64,000 bases of DNA from Limnomonas spitsbergensis (Eukaryota; Chlorophyta; Chlorophyceae; Chlamydomonadales). A model generated the notes under the pieces. The model saw nothing but the letters and a program-made list of their open reading frames with translations. It was not told where the DNA came from and ran no database searches. The stretch is from positions 744,001-808,000 of the forward strand of contig JAYJMM010000035.1 in assembly GCA_037349105.1 (NCBI GenBank), in the 5' to 3' direction. The position numbers and the translations under genes are program-made. The first letter of the stretch is position 1. Every line of letters starts with the position of its first letter. Of this stretch, positions 31,442-42,286 are shown one piece after another.

Positions 31442-32482
31442 CTACCTATCCACGCTAGAGACCATGAGGCTCCAGAAACGAGAGGACTCTCGCACGAGTG
31501 GCAGCAAACTAGCATTTAACTTGAGCGTGCTGACGTGCTGCTTCAGAAGCTTGGCCTTCTGCTTCTTGGGGAGCTCCTTGCCCACCACCCCCTCAAACTC
31601 CTCAGCGCTGATGGCATATCTCATCACATCTGCCTCCGTCAGCTCCTGACCAGGGTGGGCTATCTCCATGTGATCTAGGAAGTGATAGCTCCACACATAA
31701 GGGCGGACGGTGCCCGCGACGCTCCTGCAGATGGTGCAAGCCACTGGTCTGTTGGTGCAAGGATTGGTGGCAGAACTCCTCTCAGCAGCTGCATATGACA
31801 TCTTGTACTTCAGGGGGCAGCGGGACTCGACTGCTAGCGTGCTGCTGGTAGAGCCTTTGCCCAACTCCGTTTTGCACAGGCCTGATGTCCTGTCGTCACA
31901 CACAATGCCATGGAAGCCGCATGCCTCAGCACCACTTGGCTCCAAGCTACACGCTGCTCCACATTGGCGCAGCAAGATGTGCGCTCCGACGTGCAGTCGC
32001 ATAGCGGATAGCTTGATTATCTTCCCACAGCCATGCACCTTGCACACAGTCGGCGCATCCCCAGCTATTGGTGGTCTATATTGTTGCTGAAGATCCTCCA
32101 ACTCTCGGGGGGTGTCATCGCAAAATGGCAGCTGATGATGGAGGCAGCTGTAGTGACAGGGGTGTTCATGCACTTGACGTACTCTAGAGGGAGTGAGGCT
32201 GATGGATCAGCAGCGTCCTTGGCTTGGGGTGGGAAAGTCGGTGTTATGCTCAAGGCGCCAGCCCACAGGGCCATCCCCTTTGCAATGTCAGCCTCCCCTT
32301 CTCCGGGTATCATTGCGACGTGTGAGGGGTCGACCCTTGACGTCATCTTCAGCTGCATGCCAGCCCAACAGATGGGGGTCCCCGGTCAGCTTCCATCAGC
32401 GTCTAGCCACAGCTTGAGCATGTCAGCTGAGTTCCCGTACAGAGGTGATGATGCCAAGCCCTGGCCGTGCGTTGCATGCTAG
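31442..32482 (-). pseudogene. Zinc-finger protein, copy 2, with internally inverted 5' segment
   Basis: The frame 32173-31442 (243 codons) contains CKVHGCGK...RLHVGAH, a C2H2-like finger, and CTICRSVAGTV...WSYHFLDHMEIAH, a second one, then a basic helical tail (LPKKQKAKLLKQHV). In copy 1 the upstream part (STLDV to DAKPWP) is contiguous on the same strand; in this copy the equivalent sequence lies at ~32262-32475 on the plus strand (TCEGSTLDVIFS, AEFPYRGDDAKPWP). So one segment has been inverted, disrupting the gene. Function unknown. Confidence 0.5.
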
Positions 32483-32869
32483 AGCAAGAGGCTCTACGGC
32501 AGCCGCATGTTCGATAGCAGCAGCAGCAGCCGGAGCAAGAGCTGAAGGAGTAGCTGAATTAAAAGAGGGGTATAATGATGTGATTGTGCGCTGTCGCTTC
32601 GTCGAGTTCTCCTAGGCCAGCCCCTCAGCTCCTCTCTTGCACTCGTTCCCCCGTTGGTGATTTCTAAGGGCCACTGGGTTGTCTGTGAATTTTAAGACCT
32701 TCAAAAAATGCTCACAGTAGGTTGACATTGCTTAATTAATAGTAACTACCAATGCAGGTACATCGTGTGAGTCCATAATGGGTGTACGCACAACGGTGCA
32801 TGTGGTTCCGGAGCCATAACACCCCCCATGTCAAAATTGCATGCCAAGAGGGGTCTGACATTCTCTGTG

Positions 32870-33190
32870 GATTTTTTTATAATGCATATCTGTAGCAAAT
32901 GACGGTGGGAATGCAACGCTGTCGCTATCGTCTCAATCTGATGTTTAAAAAAAGATATGAAAAAATCCCCAAAAAACATTTTTCTTTTTACCCCCCCCCC
33001 CCTTTGCCCCTCCGTATCTCCCAGCCCCCTGGGCCAAAAACAATTTTAAGACCAGATATGGAAAGCTCTCGTCAAGCTCTACAACATAAGATGATAAGGG
33101 GGGGTGTATTCAGTTGTTTTTGCCCCCCCTCGGTCCAGCCTAAAAGGAATCCAGTGCAAAGCCGGTCGGACATCCCTTGGTAGTGGGGGG
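32870..33190. repeat. Dispersed repeat, copy 2
   Basis: See the copy at 30885-31275; same orientation, diverged. Confidence 0.5.
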
Positions 33191-34300
33191 AGGCCCATCA
33201 TCTCAGCCTCTCAGGCGGGGATAGTACTGTCCCCCCGACTACACAAGCAAGTGGACGTGAAGCTCGCCTCAGTTTGATCTTTTGAATGGCTTTCGGGCCC
33301 AGAGGTGTAACGTCATGGAGTTCACACCAAGAAGCAGGGAGGCTTGTCACAGGAGCGGGGGATTCAAATGTTTGCCACTCTTCCACACCGAATTGAGCAC
33401 GCGTTCCCCATACGTATACTTTTTAGGGTAGGACGGCCACACATTGAGACGTCCAAGCAATGTGCCCACCTCTCTTGCCCGCGTTCAACTTCGGGGTTCA
33501 AGTAAGTCGGACCTTCGATACCGAGGGCGGGTGAGAACTACCGCTCCGCGTTACGAAAAAATTGGCACAGTAGCCCTGCAGGTCACCTCGCCACGAAAAA
33601 TAACGCAGTTTAGATAGTCGCCCCGACAGTGCACGTCGTACACACACTCTTGTGTGCACGTACCCGCGGCCTTCCCGCGACCCGCACGACTGGCCTTCGC
33701 CCGACCTCCCTTCACCCATGTGAAACAAATATGGCGAGGCGTGACCGACTACTATCAAGATGTTTAGCAGGGGGTATATACATTTCGAGCGATCAAGCCT
33801 TGGGTCTCTACGGCTGTCTAACGAACGAAGTCGCAACTCTGTGTGTATCAAACGTTCGTTCGTATCAACCCGATCGACGCAAAAACATTTGAACCCCGGC
33901 GGGTGAGCGAGTGCACGTATAACTTGATCTAATCCCACCCATGACTTTGTACAGTGCACATGTGCGTCTGCCATGTCCTCATACCCTCCATGCCTTTGGC
34001 CGCTCCCACTACTGCTTCCCTTCATTACGACAAGGTTATGGAGAGGAAGAAGCTACCTCATCAGAGACGTTACGACTGAGGCAAGGGTCATCTGAAAGAG
34101 ACAGCAGCAGCCAGCAGTGCAGCATAGGCCGAGGCCGAGGCCGCGCCAGTACGGTACACAAGATGACGCACGCGTAACTAAATTGCAAGACGTCTAAATG
34201 TCTAATACTTCATATTTCCTACCTACAGGGCCCTGCGCACCACCGACCGCAACGGCGTTTAAAAAATCGAGTTTCCAAACCCGAAGCCTGAGATCTCAAT
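33191..34300. other. No supported gene
   Basis: Open frames here have no recognisable domain or splice structure. Confidence 0.4.
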
Positions 34301-34303
34301 GCA

Positions 34304-34383
34304 ATGGAGGCCGTGGAACGAATGGAGGCCGTGGAACGAATGGAGGCCGGGGAACGAATGGAGGCCGTGGAACGAATGGAGGC
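34304..34383 (+). repeat. 18-bp tandem repeat, four and a half copies
   Basis: ATGGAGGCCGTGGAACGA repeated nearly perfectly, then degrading into ACTACTACTACT. Confidence 0.85.
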
Positions 34384-34589
34384 TACTACTACTACTGGTT
34401 CGCTCTGCTTGGCCCCATCAAAAAAGGCTGTGGTTGGCTGCATGAATCTAACAGCAACAACAGCTAATGGTAATGCACCCTCTACCACCAGCTTTTACCG
34501 AGCCTACTACCGTAGACTTTATTCGCCTCCGCGAACGCCCAGAATATTTTATTGTTTATTAATCGGAATATGCAGAAAACACATTGTCG

Positions 34590-34975
34590 TAAGCAAGGCG
34601 CTCGGGCCGAAATAATCAATACTTTTGTAAGCCGCGCACCGCACTGGGCAACTGCCCCTAACCCCACCGAACGGTTCTCAAACTTGGGTTGCGCACCGCC
34701 GTTGTTACAGTAGGTAAACTGGTCGCGATGCAGATATTGCATGTGTATCTGTACGGTACCGGTGTGTGGACAAGGTGTGACGCGCGCGCGTACGCGCGCG
34801 CGTCACACCTTGTCCACACACCGGTACCGTGCGCGCGCGCGCACAAGCAATTGTTTAATATTGCGTGATAAGCCGCAAATGCGTCTATGAGTTAATTGTT
34901 AAAATATTGATTAAGCCGCGAAGGCAAATTAACATTAATTTCTTGCGGAGGCAAAGCGCGTCTACGGTACATACG
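34590..34975 (+). repeat. Dispersed repeat, copy B, containing a 78-bp palindrome
   Basis: Homologous to 20560-20995 (same block order), but here the palindrome at 34753-34830 separates the two conserved halves. Confidence 0.6.
34753..34830. repeat. 78-bp perfect palindrome
   Basis: Arms of 38 bases are exact reverse complements around a central TA: ACGGTACCGGTGTGTGGACA followed by AGGTGTGACGCGCGCGCG, then its mirror. Immediately followed by a further GCGCGCGCGC run. Confidence 0.95.
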
Positions 34976-35229
34976 TGGACCAGGAGGAGGACACTCAGCG
35001 GTCATTCCACTACTACCTCGCCCGCTCACACCTATCACACCACTGCTGCTGTCTCCGGTGGCAGGATTCAATCCGCCCTGCAGTATGCAGCAGCCTCCGC
35101 AACAGCGCCATCTCTCAGGACTTCAGACGGCTGTATATCCCACGTAACACACCCATCAGGGGCAGTGACAGCTCTCAGCACTACCACCACATCTGCTGCT
35201 GCTGGTGCTGCTGCTGGTGCTACATACAG

Positions 35230-37416
35230 CAGACACCAGGGAGGCGGTACTAGTAGTGCCAGTAGGAGCCCCACCTGACGAGACAGCATCTCCTGTGGCA
35301 CTGACGAGCTGGCTGGACCGGGACGGCGATGAAGAAGTACAAGATGCCCTGGAGCCCTTGCTGCCCGTTCGGGATGCCTATGCCCGGCCCCGCCGGACGC
35401 TTTACAAAGACAAGGATGAGAACACGGTGAGTCACCAATTCATTAATGGGCAGCAATGTTGAAATCACGTGCCTGTTCTCTTCTAGTCGCATGTCAACCT
35501 TGTGTAAAAGTCTACCCTATGGGCTCTGGCACCAAACTGGCACCTACAGGCACCGCATTGGCACCGCACTGGCACTAAAACAAATCTAGCCGCTGGCAAA
35601 CAAATCTGGTCACTGGTGTTTGAACGTGCTGAAAATCCCGACCTGCAAGCGTTTATTACAGTCCTGACCAAGGACCTTCAAATCTTGCTCCAGGCTGCGG
35701 CATCACTGCATGTGCTCCGTTGCAGATGTTACATTGCCAACGAATGCTCGAAGGTCGAAATCATAACCAAGATCAAAATCATAAGGTATGCCAACCCTGT
35801 ACTACCTTGACCCAACCAGTCTTGTGCATGGAGTTTCAGAGACACTCTTCAGTCTCTGATGGCACTCTTGGGCGCTCTGGACACACCAGAGACTCAATAA
35901 AAAATCTCAAGGATCCAGAGCACTAAAGAGTTAACTCAAGAGCTTTGGCCTGTTGCATGAGTGACAGCGAATATGTATGTCGGGTTGCCTTGACAGCAGT
36001 GTTTATTCTAGTGTGCAACATAATGCCTTAAAATGGCAGGCCACTGAGTAGACATCACCGGGGACTAGGGGGACCAAACCTGAACCAATTTTCGGCCACT
36101 GGCCCAAGCAGCAGGGCATCTTGCTCCAGGCCCCTGTGGCCGCAGGTCGTGATGTAGCAGCACTGTAGATGAAGCACTTATGAAATGATGCATGACACTA
36201 CGAGTCTATGACAGCCGGTGTCTGTCATGATGGCCCCCCGCATTTGCACCTTTCGGCACACCAATCCACTTGAACTGTCAGATTTGAAGTATGTATCATG
36301 ATCTTCAGGATTACAGGACTGATAAACTTTGAAACCCAATCTACACCCTCCCACCCTTGACCCTCAGTCCTCAATCCTCAATTGAGGATTGAGGGTTGAG
36401 GGTTGAGTATTGAGGGTTAAGGATTGAATCAACCCTTTATACTCAATCCTCAACTCTCAAACTCAAACCTTAACTCTCAACACTGCTTGTTGCAGCCCAA
36501 GGATTGGAGGGAGGCTGATGGCGAAGAGCTGGAGATCTACCATCGGGCAGCTACGACCATTCAGGTAAGGAACCATCCATCGATTCCAAATCAAAAAGAA
36601 TTGGCTCTCTTACTGATATTACTTTTAATGCTTGCCAGACCATATTTGGGTGGCCGCTGGGCGGGCCAATTGGGGCAAAATCTTGACCGGCCTACGGCAG
36701 CTGGCCCGCGCATCAGGGATTTCTGCAAAGCCCTATGGAATGGAGGCCGGTTCGAAGCTGGAGCACCCAGAAATTAGCTATCTTTGACCATGGTGCATAT
36801 TTTCAGCAACAAACCGACTCAAACCGTCATATCACACTGCCTGTCCCTTTCTCTCTCCATCATTCCATGAAGGCACATCCAAGTCATCATAGCCCGGAGA
36901 ATTTTCCATTTGTGAAGTGAAATTTTACAGGCCGTCTGGGCATCACATTTGATGCAGATGATTTGATGTGTTTTTTTACGGGACAAAATATGGTTTTAGC
37001 ACAAAATAAATTACTGGTAACTCGGGAAGACAGCAAAATAATTGAATAAACGTTTGTTCATGTAAACCGCGGGGCTTGAAAACCACAGAATCTACAAACA
37101 AACATCTGTCCCTTACCTCACCCTTTTCACCTCATAGAAGCACTTCCGAGGCTTCCGTGCCCGGCAACAGCTCTGTTTGATGAAGGAGCAGGCGGAGGGC
37201 GAGCGGCGCGAGCTGGAGCGGCGGAGGGCCCTGGCCAAAATGATGCTGAGGCAGCAGGCGAAAGACGCGCAGCAGGCACAGGGGCAGTACGGGAAGAAGC
37301 ATGAGCGCTTGATGCAGGACAAGATGAGAGACCAAGAAGAAATCGGCTGCCCTGTCCTTATTAATAGCTGGGGCGGTGATCTGCTGCTGTCACAAAGTCA
37401 AAGAATCCGCCCATAG
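35230..37416 (+). CDS. IQ-motif coiled-coil protein (partial model)
   Basis: Three phase-0 exons: ~35230-35426, 36496-36564 and 37138 to the stop at 37416 or an earlier donor. The first (start uncertain; acceptor CATACAG proposed) ends RPRRTLYKDKDENT before GTGAGT. The second reads LEIYHRAATTIQ and the third starts KHFRGFRARQQL; joined they give TTIQKHFRGFRARQQ, a clear IQ calmodulin-binding motif (IQxxxRGxxxR), split by the intron. The third exon continues as a highly charged coiled coil (EQAEGERRELERRRALAKMM). Proteins with one IQ motif followed by a coiled coil are common among ciliary and cytoskeletal components, but I cannot assign the family. The 5' exons are not identified. Confidence 0.55.
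36369..36490. repeat. Palindrome and inverted repeats next to a splice acceptor
   Basis: CCTCAATCCTCAATTGAGGATTGAGG (36369-36394) is a 26-bp perfect palindrome. It is followed by GAGGGTTGAGTATTGAGGG and then its approximate inverse ACTCAATCCTCAACTCTC, ending at the acceptor of the IQ exon at 36496. Confidence 0.75.
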
Positions 37417-37840
37417 ACTTTTAGCGATTAGTAAGGATCTATCTGATAGAAGCAGTGAGCAAAGTGTGGGGTTTTAAGTTGTGTTGGTATGAAGGCAGAA
37501 GTAATATTATTATATTAGGCACGCGCTAGATTATCTTCGCAAGGCCCTTGAGCAGCCGCCACTGGGACGATGGGCACCAAGCCTGGGTCGGCTTGCAGCC
37601 TGTGGCCCAAGCAGCAGGCACCTTGCTGCACCAGCAGGTCCTCGCCGCCATAGGCCGCAATGTATCGGAATTGCTGAAACACCGTAAACACAACAGTGGA
37701 AGGCATGCTAGACTGCTGGTGCTACTGGCATCCAAGTATAATGTAATTCTGTCTCACCTTTCAGAGTGGAGGCTTTTGGAATTAGTTCCCTCAGGTTTTC
37801 TTTCTCAAAGAATCATGCAAGGTGGCACATACCCGTACCT

Positions 37841-37990
37841 TTGATATCGCTGGCTCATCGTCCAGGGCGGCATGCACAGTCGGACCCCCTTTGATATCGC
37901 TGGCTCATCGTCCAGGGCGGCATGCACAGTCGGACCCCCTTTGATATCGCTGGCTCATCGTCCAGGGCGGCATGCACAGTCGGACCCTCT
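37841..37990 (+). repeat. 50-bp tandem repeat, three copies
   Basis: TTGATATCGCTGGCTCATCG then TCCAGGGCGGCATGCACAGT and CGGACCCCCT starts at 37841, 37891 and 37941. More diverged GTCCCTCTTTCTC-type units follow to ~38170. Confidence 0.9.
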
Positions 37991-38373
37991 TTCTGATTCA
38001 GTGCTGTGCATTCGGTCCCTCTATCTCCTCCAGGGTTATGCACCTGGTCCCTCTTTCTCGTTCAGGGTTGACATTCGAGTATCTGACCTCTCTTCCTCAA
38101 AGAGGGCTACACACTATATCCTAATTTTTCGCTCAAGGTTGCACATTCCACCCTCTTTCTTGTCTAGGGCACCTAAATGTTTCGCCTTTCAAAGATATAA
38201 ATAGAGGAATATAAGAGTATTTGACGGGTGCGGTATGTGAGTGGTGTGTGATCCATCTCCCTCACTCAGCATTGCACGTCGTGTTACTTTCAGTCGAGCG
38301 CCCATGTGACCGAGACTTTGCAGCATGGCCCATAGGTGTCATGTCATTAACTGAGTTATTTTCTGCAATGCAG

Positions 38374-39411
38374 GGTCACACGTTCGCCAACTGCCTCCAT
38401 GGAGCGCCGACCATTGATCGATCCCTCTGGGAACACGCCAGGCAGCTGGGCATCGATCCTTCACAGGTAATTTGCAGTGATTTCCCACCGACCCATGGCT
38501 CGGCCACAGTTCAGCTACATTTTAGCTACCGCCTGGCCTCCGGCTTGAGGCTTCGTGCGCTGCCAGCCATGCTGCTTGGGCCATGAGCCTTCTGGCCGGT
38601 CAAGGTTTGGCCCCAATCGGACCTTTGGCAGTTGCAGGGCAGCCTTGTTAACGTGGACGCATAGCCATTTTGTGTACCCTTAGCTAGGAGCATGCAGTCT
38701 ATCCATTACGTATAGGTTGTGACAGCCTTCTAAGGGAATCTTTTAGGCCCCTTTCAACAAATAAAATACTTTGGAGACCAGTGACTGGACAGGAAACACT
38801 GGACACTTGTTGTTGGTACTGCACCAGCGGCTGCGCCCAATCTGCAGTTGTAGACGTGGGTAAACAAGATGTTCCATTCCAACAGCACAAACATCCATCC
38901 AGTCCATCCACTTGCAATACGACAACGTGCGTGTCCCATGCGCCTTCTCCTTGCCCCACATTTTCAAATTCAAATTGTAATATCGGAGAGCGCATGTTTG
39001 CCTCCCTCCCAGGTGCTCACGGCTGTTGGCTTCACGCGGCAGCAGCTCAGGCTCGTCATGCAGCTCTCCAATATCAGCGCCGAGGCCTGCGTCTCCGCTG
39101 TCACTTCCGTGCCCCTCCCCACTTCAAACGGGAATGGCACCAGCCTGAGCAGCTGCTGCGATGCATCTGGCGAGGACGCCGTGCCAGCAGCACGGCGAGC
39201 GAGGGTCATGAGCAGGAGGAGGCTCACTCCTGCCGCTTCCAGTGATGCTGCCTCATCGGACCTCCGGGATCTGCGAGATGACGGCACAGAGCACCCCCAG
39301 AGCTCGACAGGAGGCCACCCCAGCAGCGCCCCAGCGATGCATCGGCAGCAGCAGGCTGCCCACCTGCCTGCCGCTGCCGCTGCTGCTGTCTCCAGGTGCT
39401 TCATTCCCTGA
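38374..39411 (+). CDS. Unidentified protein, two exons recognised
   Basis: Exon 38374-38466 (acceptor AATGCAG, donor CAG/GTAATT, phase 0) encodes LWEHARQLGIDPSQ. Exon from 39013 (acceptor CTCCCAG) continues VLTAVGFTRQQLRLVMQLSN, then a Ser/Ala/Gln-rich, probably disordered stretch to a TGA at 39409-39411, or to a donor at CTCCAG/GTGCTT (39397). The same frame is open again from 39604 to 40494 with similar Ser/Pro/Gln-rich composition, so an intron around 39400-39600 may join them. This could be the 3' part of the IQ gene or a separate gene. No domain recognised. Confidence 0.4.
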
Positions 39412-39603
39412 CAGGCATCCGCTCCCGCTCCCCCCCTTGCCCCCGCAAGGCTCCCGTCAGCCGCCATCTCCGCGCACAGGTGCCACGCCTCTGACAGCGG
39501 AGGTGCCTCCTCCCGGCCTCTTCCCGCGGCCCGGCAGTGGCCCCCTTTTGAGCGCAGGGGTTCAGACCTCGCAGGCGCTGCATGCGAGCAGCTGCTGGGA
39601 GAG

Positions 39604-40494
39604 GTGGCGGTATCCCCGTGCCTACCAGCTGCAAGCAGGCAGCAGAAACAGCAGCAGTACCAGTCGCAGTACCAGCAGCAGCGAGGTTTGCCTCGCCCTG
39701 ATGTCTCTGTCAGCGAATCTCTTGTCAGGATGCTTCCATTGCCACGCTTTTCCCAGGGGCGGCAGCAGAAACAGCATCTGGGTTGTCGAGCCTCTGACAC
39801 TGGTGGATCTGGCACCTCCCCCACGCCCGCCCTGCCTAGCCATGGCAGGCCCGGCAGGCGAGGTCGGGTGCAGAGTGACTTTGGGGGGCCTGCCTTTGAG
39901 TCACCCGCCAGCTTGTACCGGCACCAGCCAGCGGTACGGACGCCGTCCCCAGCTGCCAGCGGCACCGGCGGTACTAACACATCGTCTGTTCATTTCCCGA
40001 ATCAGCGTCCTCTGCTGGCCAGGGCACATGCCGCAGTCACAGCAGCAGGCCAGCCAAGACTGTCTCCGCAGCAGCATGGCAGCAGGGCGTCCATGGCGGG
40101 CAGCCCAGCTTTTGCGGCCGCAGCAGGTGCCGCCCAGAGTATGCCTCGGCAGGCGCTTGGCGCGATGATCGTGACAAACAGGTTGAGTATCTGCCGGGCT
40201 GCAAGCGATGTGACGGCCCAGCTCGCTGACTCAATAGCGACAGAGAGGAGATACATTTTGCTGCCGAAAAGGGGAAGGGTGGTCCTTCCCGCCCCCGATG
40301 TTTGTCGCTTAGGTGACGACGCTGCTGGCAGCAGCAGTGGAAGGAATAATGTGTGTGTGAACAGCGACATTGGAGGGCCGGAAGTCAGGTCCAATTCAAA
40401 TTCAAATCACCTGCCGATCCTTAAAGCAACGAGATCTCAGGTTTGGATTATCGCAGATGGCGTCGCAGATGGACGGCCAGCAGCTGCCAGGTGA
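39604..40494 (+). CDS. Possible downstream exon(s) of the disordered protein
   Basis: 297 codons, Gln-, Ser-, Pro- and Gly-rich (RQQKQQQYQSQYQQQRG), in the same frame as 39013-39411. Could end earlier at an internal donor. Low-complexity composition limits certainty. Confidence 0.3.
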   Translation: MAVSPCLPAASRQQKQQQYQSQYQQQRGLPRPDVSVSESLVRMLPLPRFSQGRQQKQHLGCRASDTGGSGTSPTPALPSHGRPGRRGRVQSDFGGPAFESPASLYRHQPAVRTPSPAASGTGGTNTSSVHFPNQRPLLARAHAAVTAAGQPRLSPQQHGSRASMAGSPAFAAAAGAAQSMPRQALGAMIVTNRLSICRAASDVTAQLADSIATERRYILLPKRGRVVLPAPDVCRLGDDAAGSSSGRNNVCVNSDIGGPEVRSNSNSNHLPILKATRSQVWIIADGVADGRPAAAR

Positions 40495-42286
40495 TGCTGC
40501 CATGATGTCCAAGGGAGCCTCCGTGCCTCTGCCGGGCCCCTTATCAGACATCCTTTCCAGCTGCAGTGCAATCAGTGGTCCTCTCGCAGCACCATGCCAC
40601 CATTGGAGCTGATTAGGCGACAGCGGAGCATCAGCACTGCAGATCGCTGTCCTCCCATAACGCTCACCACCCCTACATCGTTCGGAGCCCCGCCGGCACT
40701 TCCACCACAGGCGCCCTTTAAAAGGCAGGGCTGGCCGCCCAGGTTGCCAGGTTGCCAGGGCGCCAGGTTGCCCCATCGCGACAGCCCCCTCGGAGGCACT
40801 GTCAGATGAGCGGCAGGGGTCAATCTGGACGAGCGCATTCGCTGCTGTTGCTCAGCAGGGCCCTCCCTGGCCTAGTGCATTCGCTGCCGCTGCCCAAAAG
40901 CCCCCCTGGGACTCATTCCCCTCAACAAGCGGGGCTCTACCTAGAGGCATGCAGCAGATGCATGGCTTCCCCGCTGCTAATATTCGTACGGTCTATGGTG
41001 GCAGGGGAGCTTCTGATGGCTTTAAGCCAACACAGTGATGCTGAATAGACCTGGCTCCATGGTGGCGGCTCAAGGCCTTGTAGTAGGAATGGCACCTTTG
41101 GAGGGTGCCTACTCAGGGAGGTGGGGGCCAGATTCTGGTGCTCATCTTTGGGGTTCAAAGGTTCAACAGGCTTCAAGAAGATTTGCAAGCTTAAGTTCGA
41201 TGCAACTTCTTGCGCTGAATGTATATAAACTGCAGAGACGCGCATCCTGAAGCATTTAACTCACTGCTGATAGGCTCCAAGCTGTTCGCAATGACGTAGC
41301 TGAAGTTTAGATGAAACATTTAAAAATGTACCAATACATGAGTGCTTCCATGCACTTGGTGCTCCGTGGTGATGCTAACAACAACAGCATCCGGTACCGG
41401 TAAATGGCATGTAAAACATGTTACAATAATTTCAGGAGCTAAATAGGAGGGTGCACACCCGCTATGCCCTGCTTAACGCATGGCCACATGGGACTGGTAA
41501 TTTCCGGAGAATGAAAGGCTAATCATGGAACTAAGAAATATGTATAGTATGGGATCACCGACCACAGATGCGCAGGACAACGCCGGCAAGGACGAAAGCA
41601 GTTAAGGAAACGGTACAAATCCAGAAACGTCCAAAGTGGCAAAAAGTCGAAGACCTGGCCTGGTAAAAACTACCAGGAATCCAGTGAGCCAAGGTATGTG
41701 AAGTTTATGCGTGAAATTTGCCTCATTGCTGCTCTGGCACGTGGCTACCATCCTTGCGTTTAGTTGGTGGTGAGATGCATGTGGTCACTGAGCTGAGAAG
41801 CTGGCATGCCCGACAGAAAGAACGCAGGTCATGGCTCAAAGCATAGGTTCAAAAAGAGAAGCAGGAAAAAGTCCAGCATAGCATCAGATTTGATGCATGG
41901 GACAGGGCACAACGGACGGCGGTGCATCAAGGATAGGCAGGGAACCCACCACTCTTTGAATTCAAATTTAGTCAGTCCAGTCAGCCATGCAGATTCAAGG
42001 CACTGGCAGTACTGGACCGTCCAGCGTTCACTTTTTCCGGCGACGAATTCCGCAGCCGTCAAAGGCTAGATTGAGGTCAGTCCTCAACCTGTCTACAGAC
42101 AATGGCCTAAGTATGGCTGGCCACGGCTGGCGGCCTCTGGCTTGAGGCCAGGAAGCGGTTGGACTGTAGCTGAACTGCAGCAGCCAATCCACTAAGAAAA
42201 AATCAGGACTGATGCCCGCCCCTCTCATCCTTCACCCGAAAAAGGAAGGGAGAAGGATCAGAGTGGCTTAACTCAAGTCCCATGGA
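40495..42286. other. No supported gene; one MITE-like copy
   Basis: Only shadow frames seen. A copy of the dispersed family lies at ~42100-42190 (GGCCACGGCTGGCGGCCTCTGGCTT...TGTAGCTGAACTGCAG). Confidence 0.4.

Noticed and set aside
38970..39980. 336-codon minus-strand ORF
   Set aside because: Antisense to a Ser/Ala/Gln-rich plus-strand exon with good splice sites; no domain.
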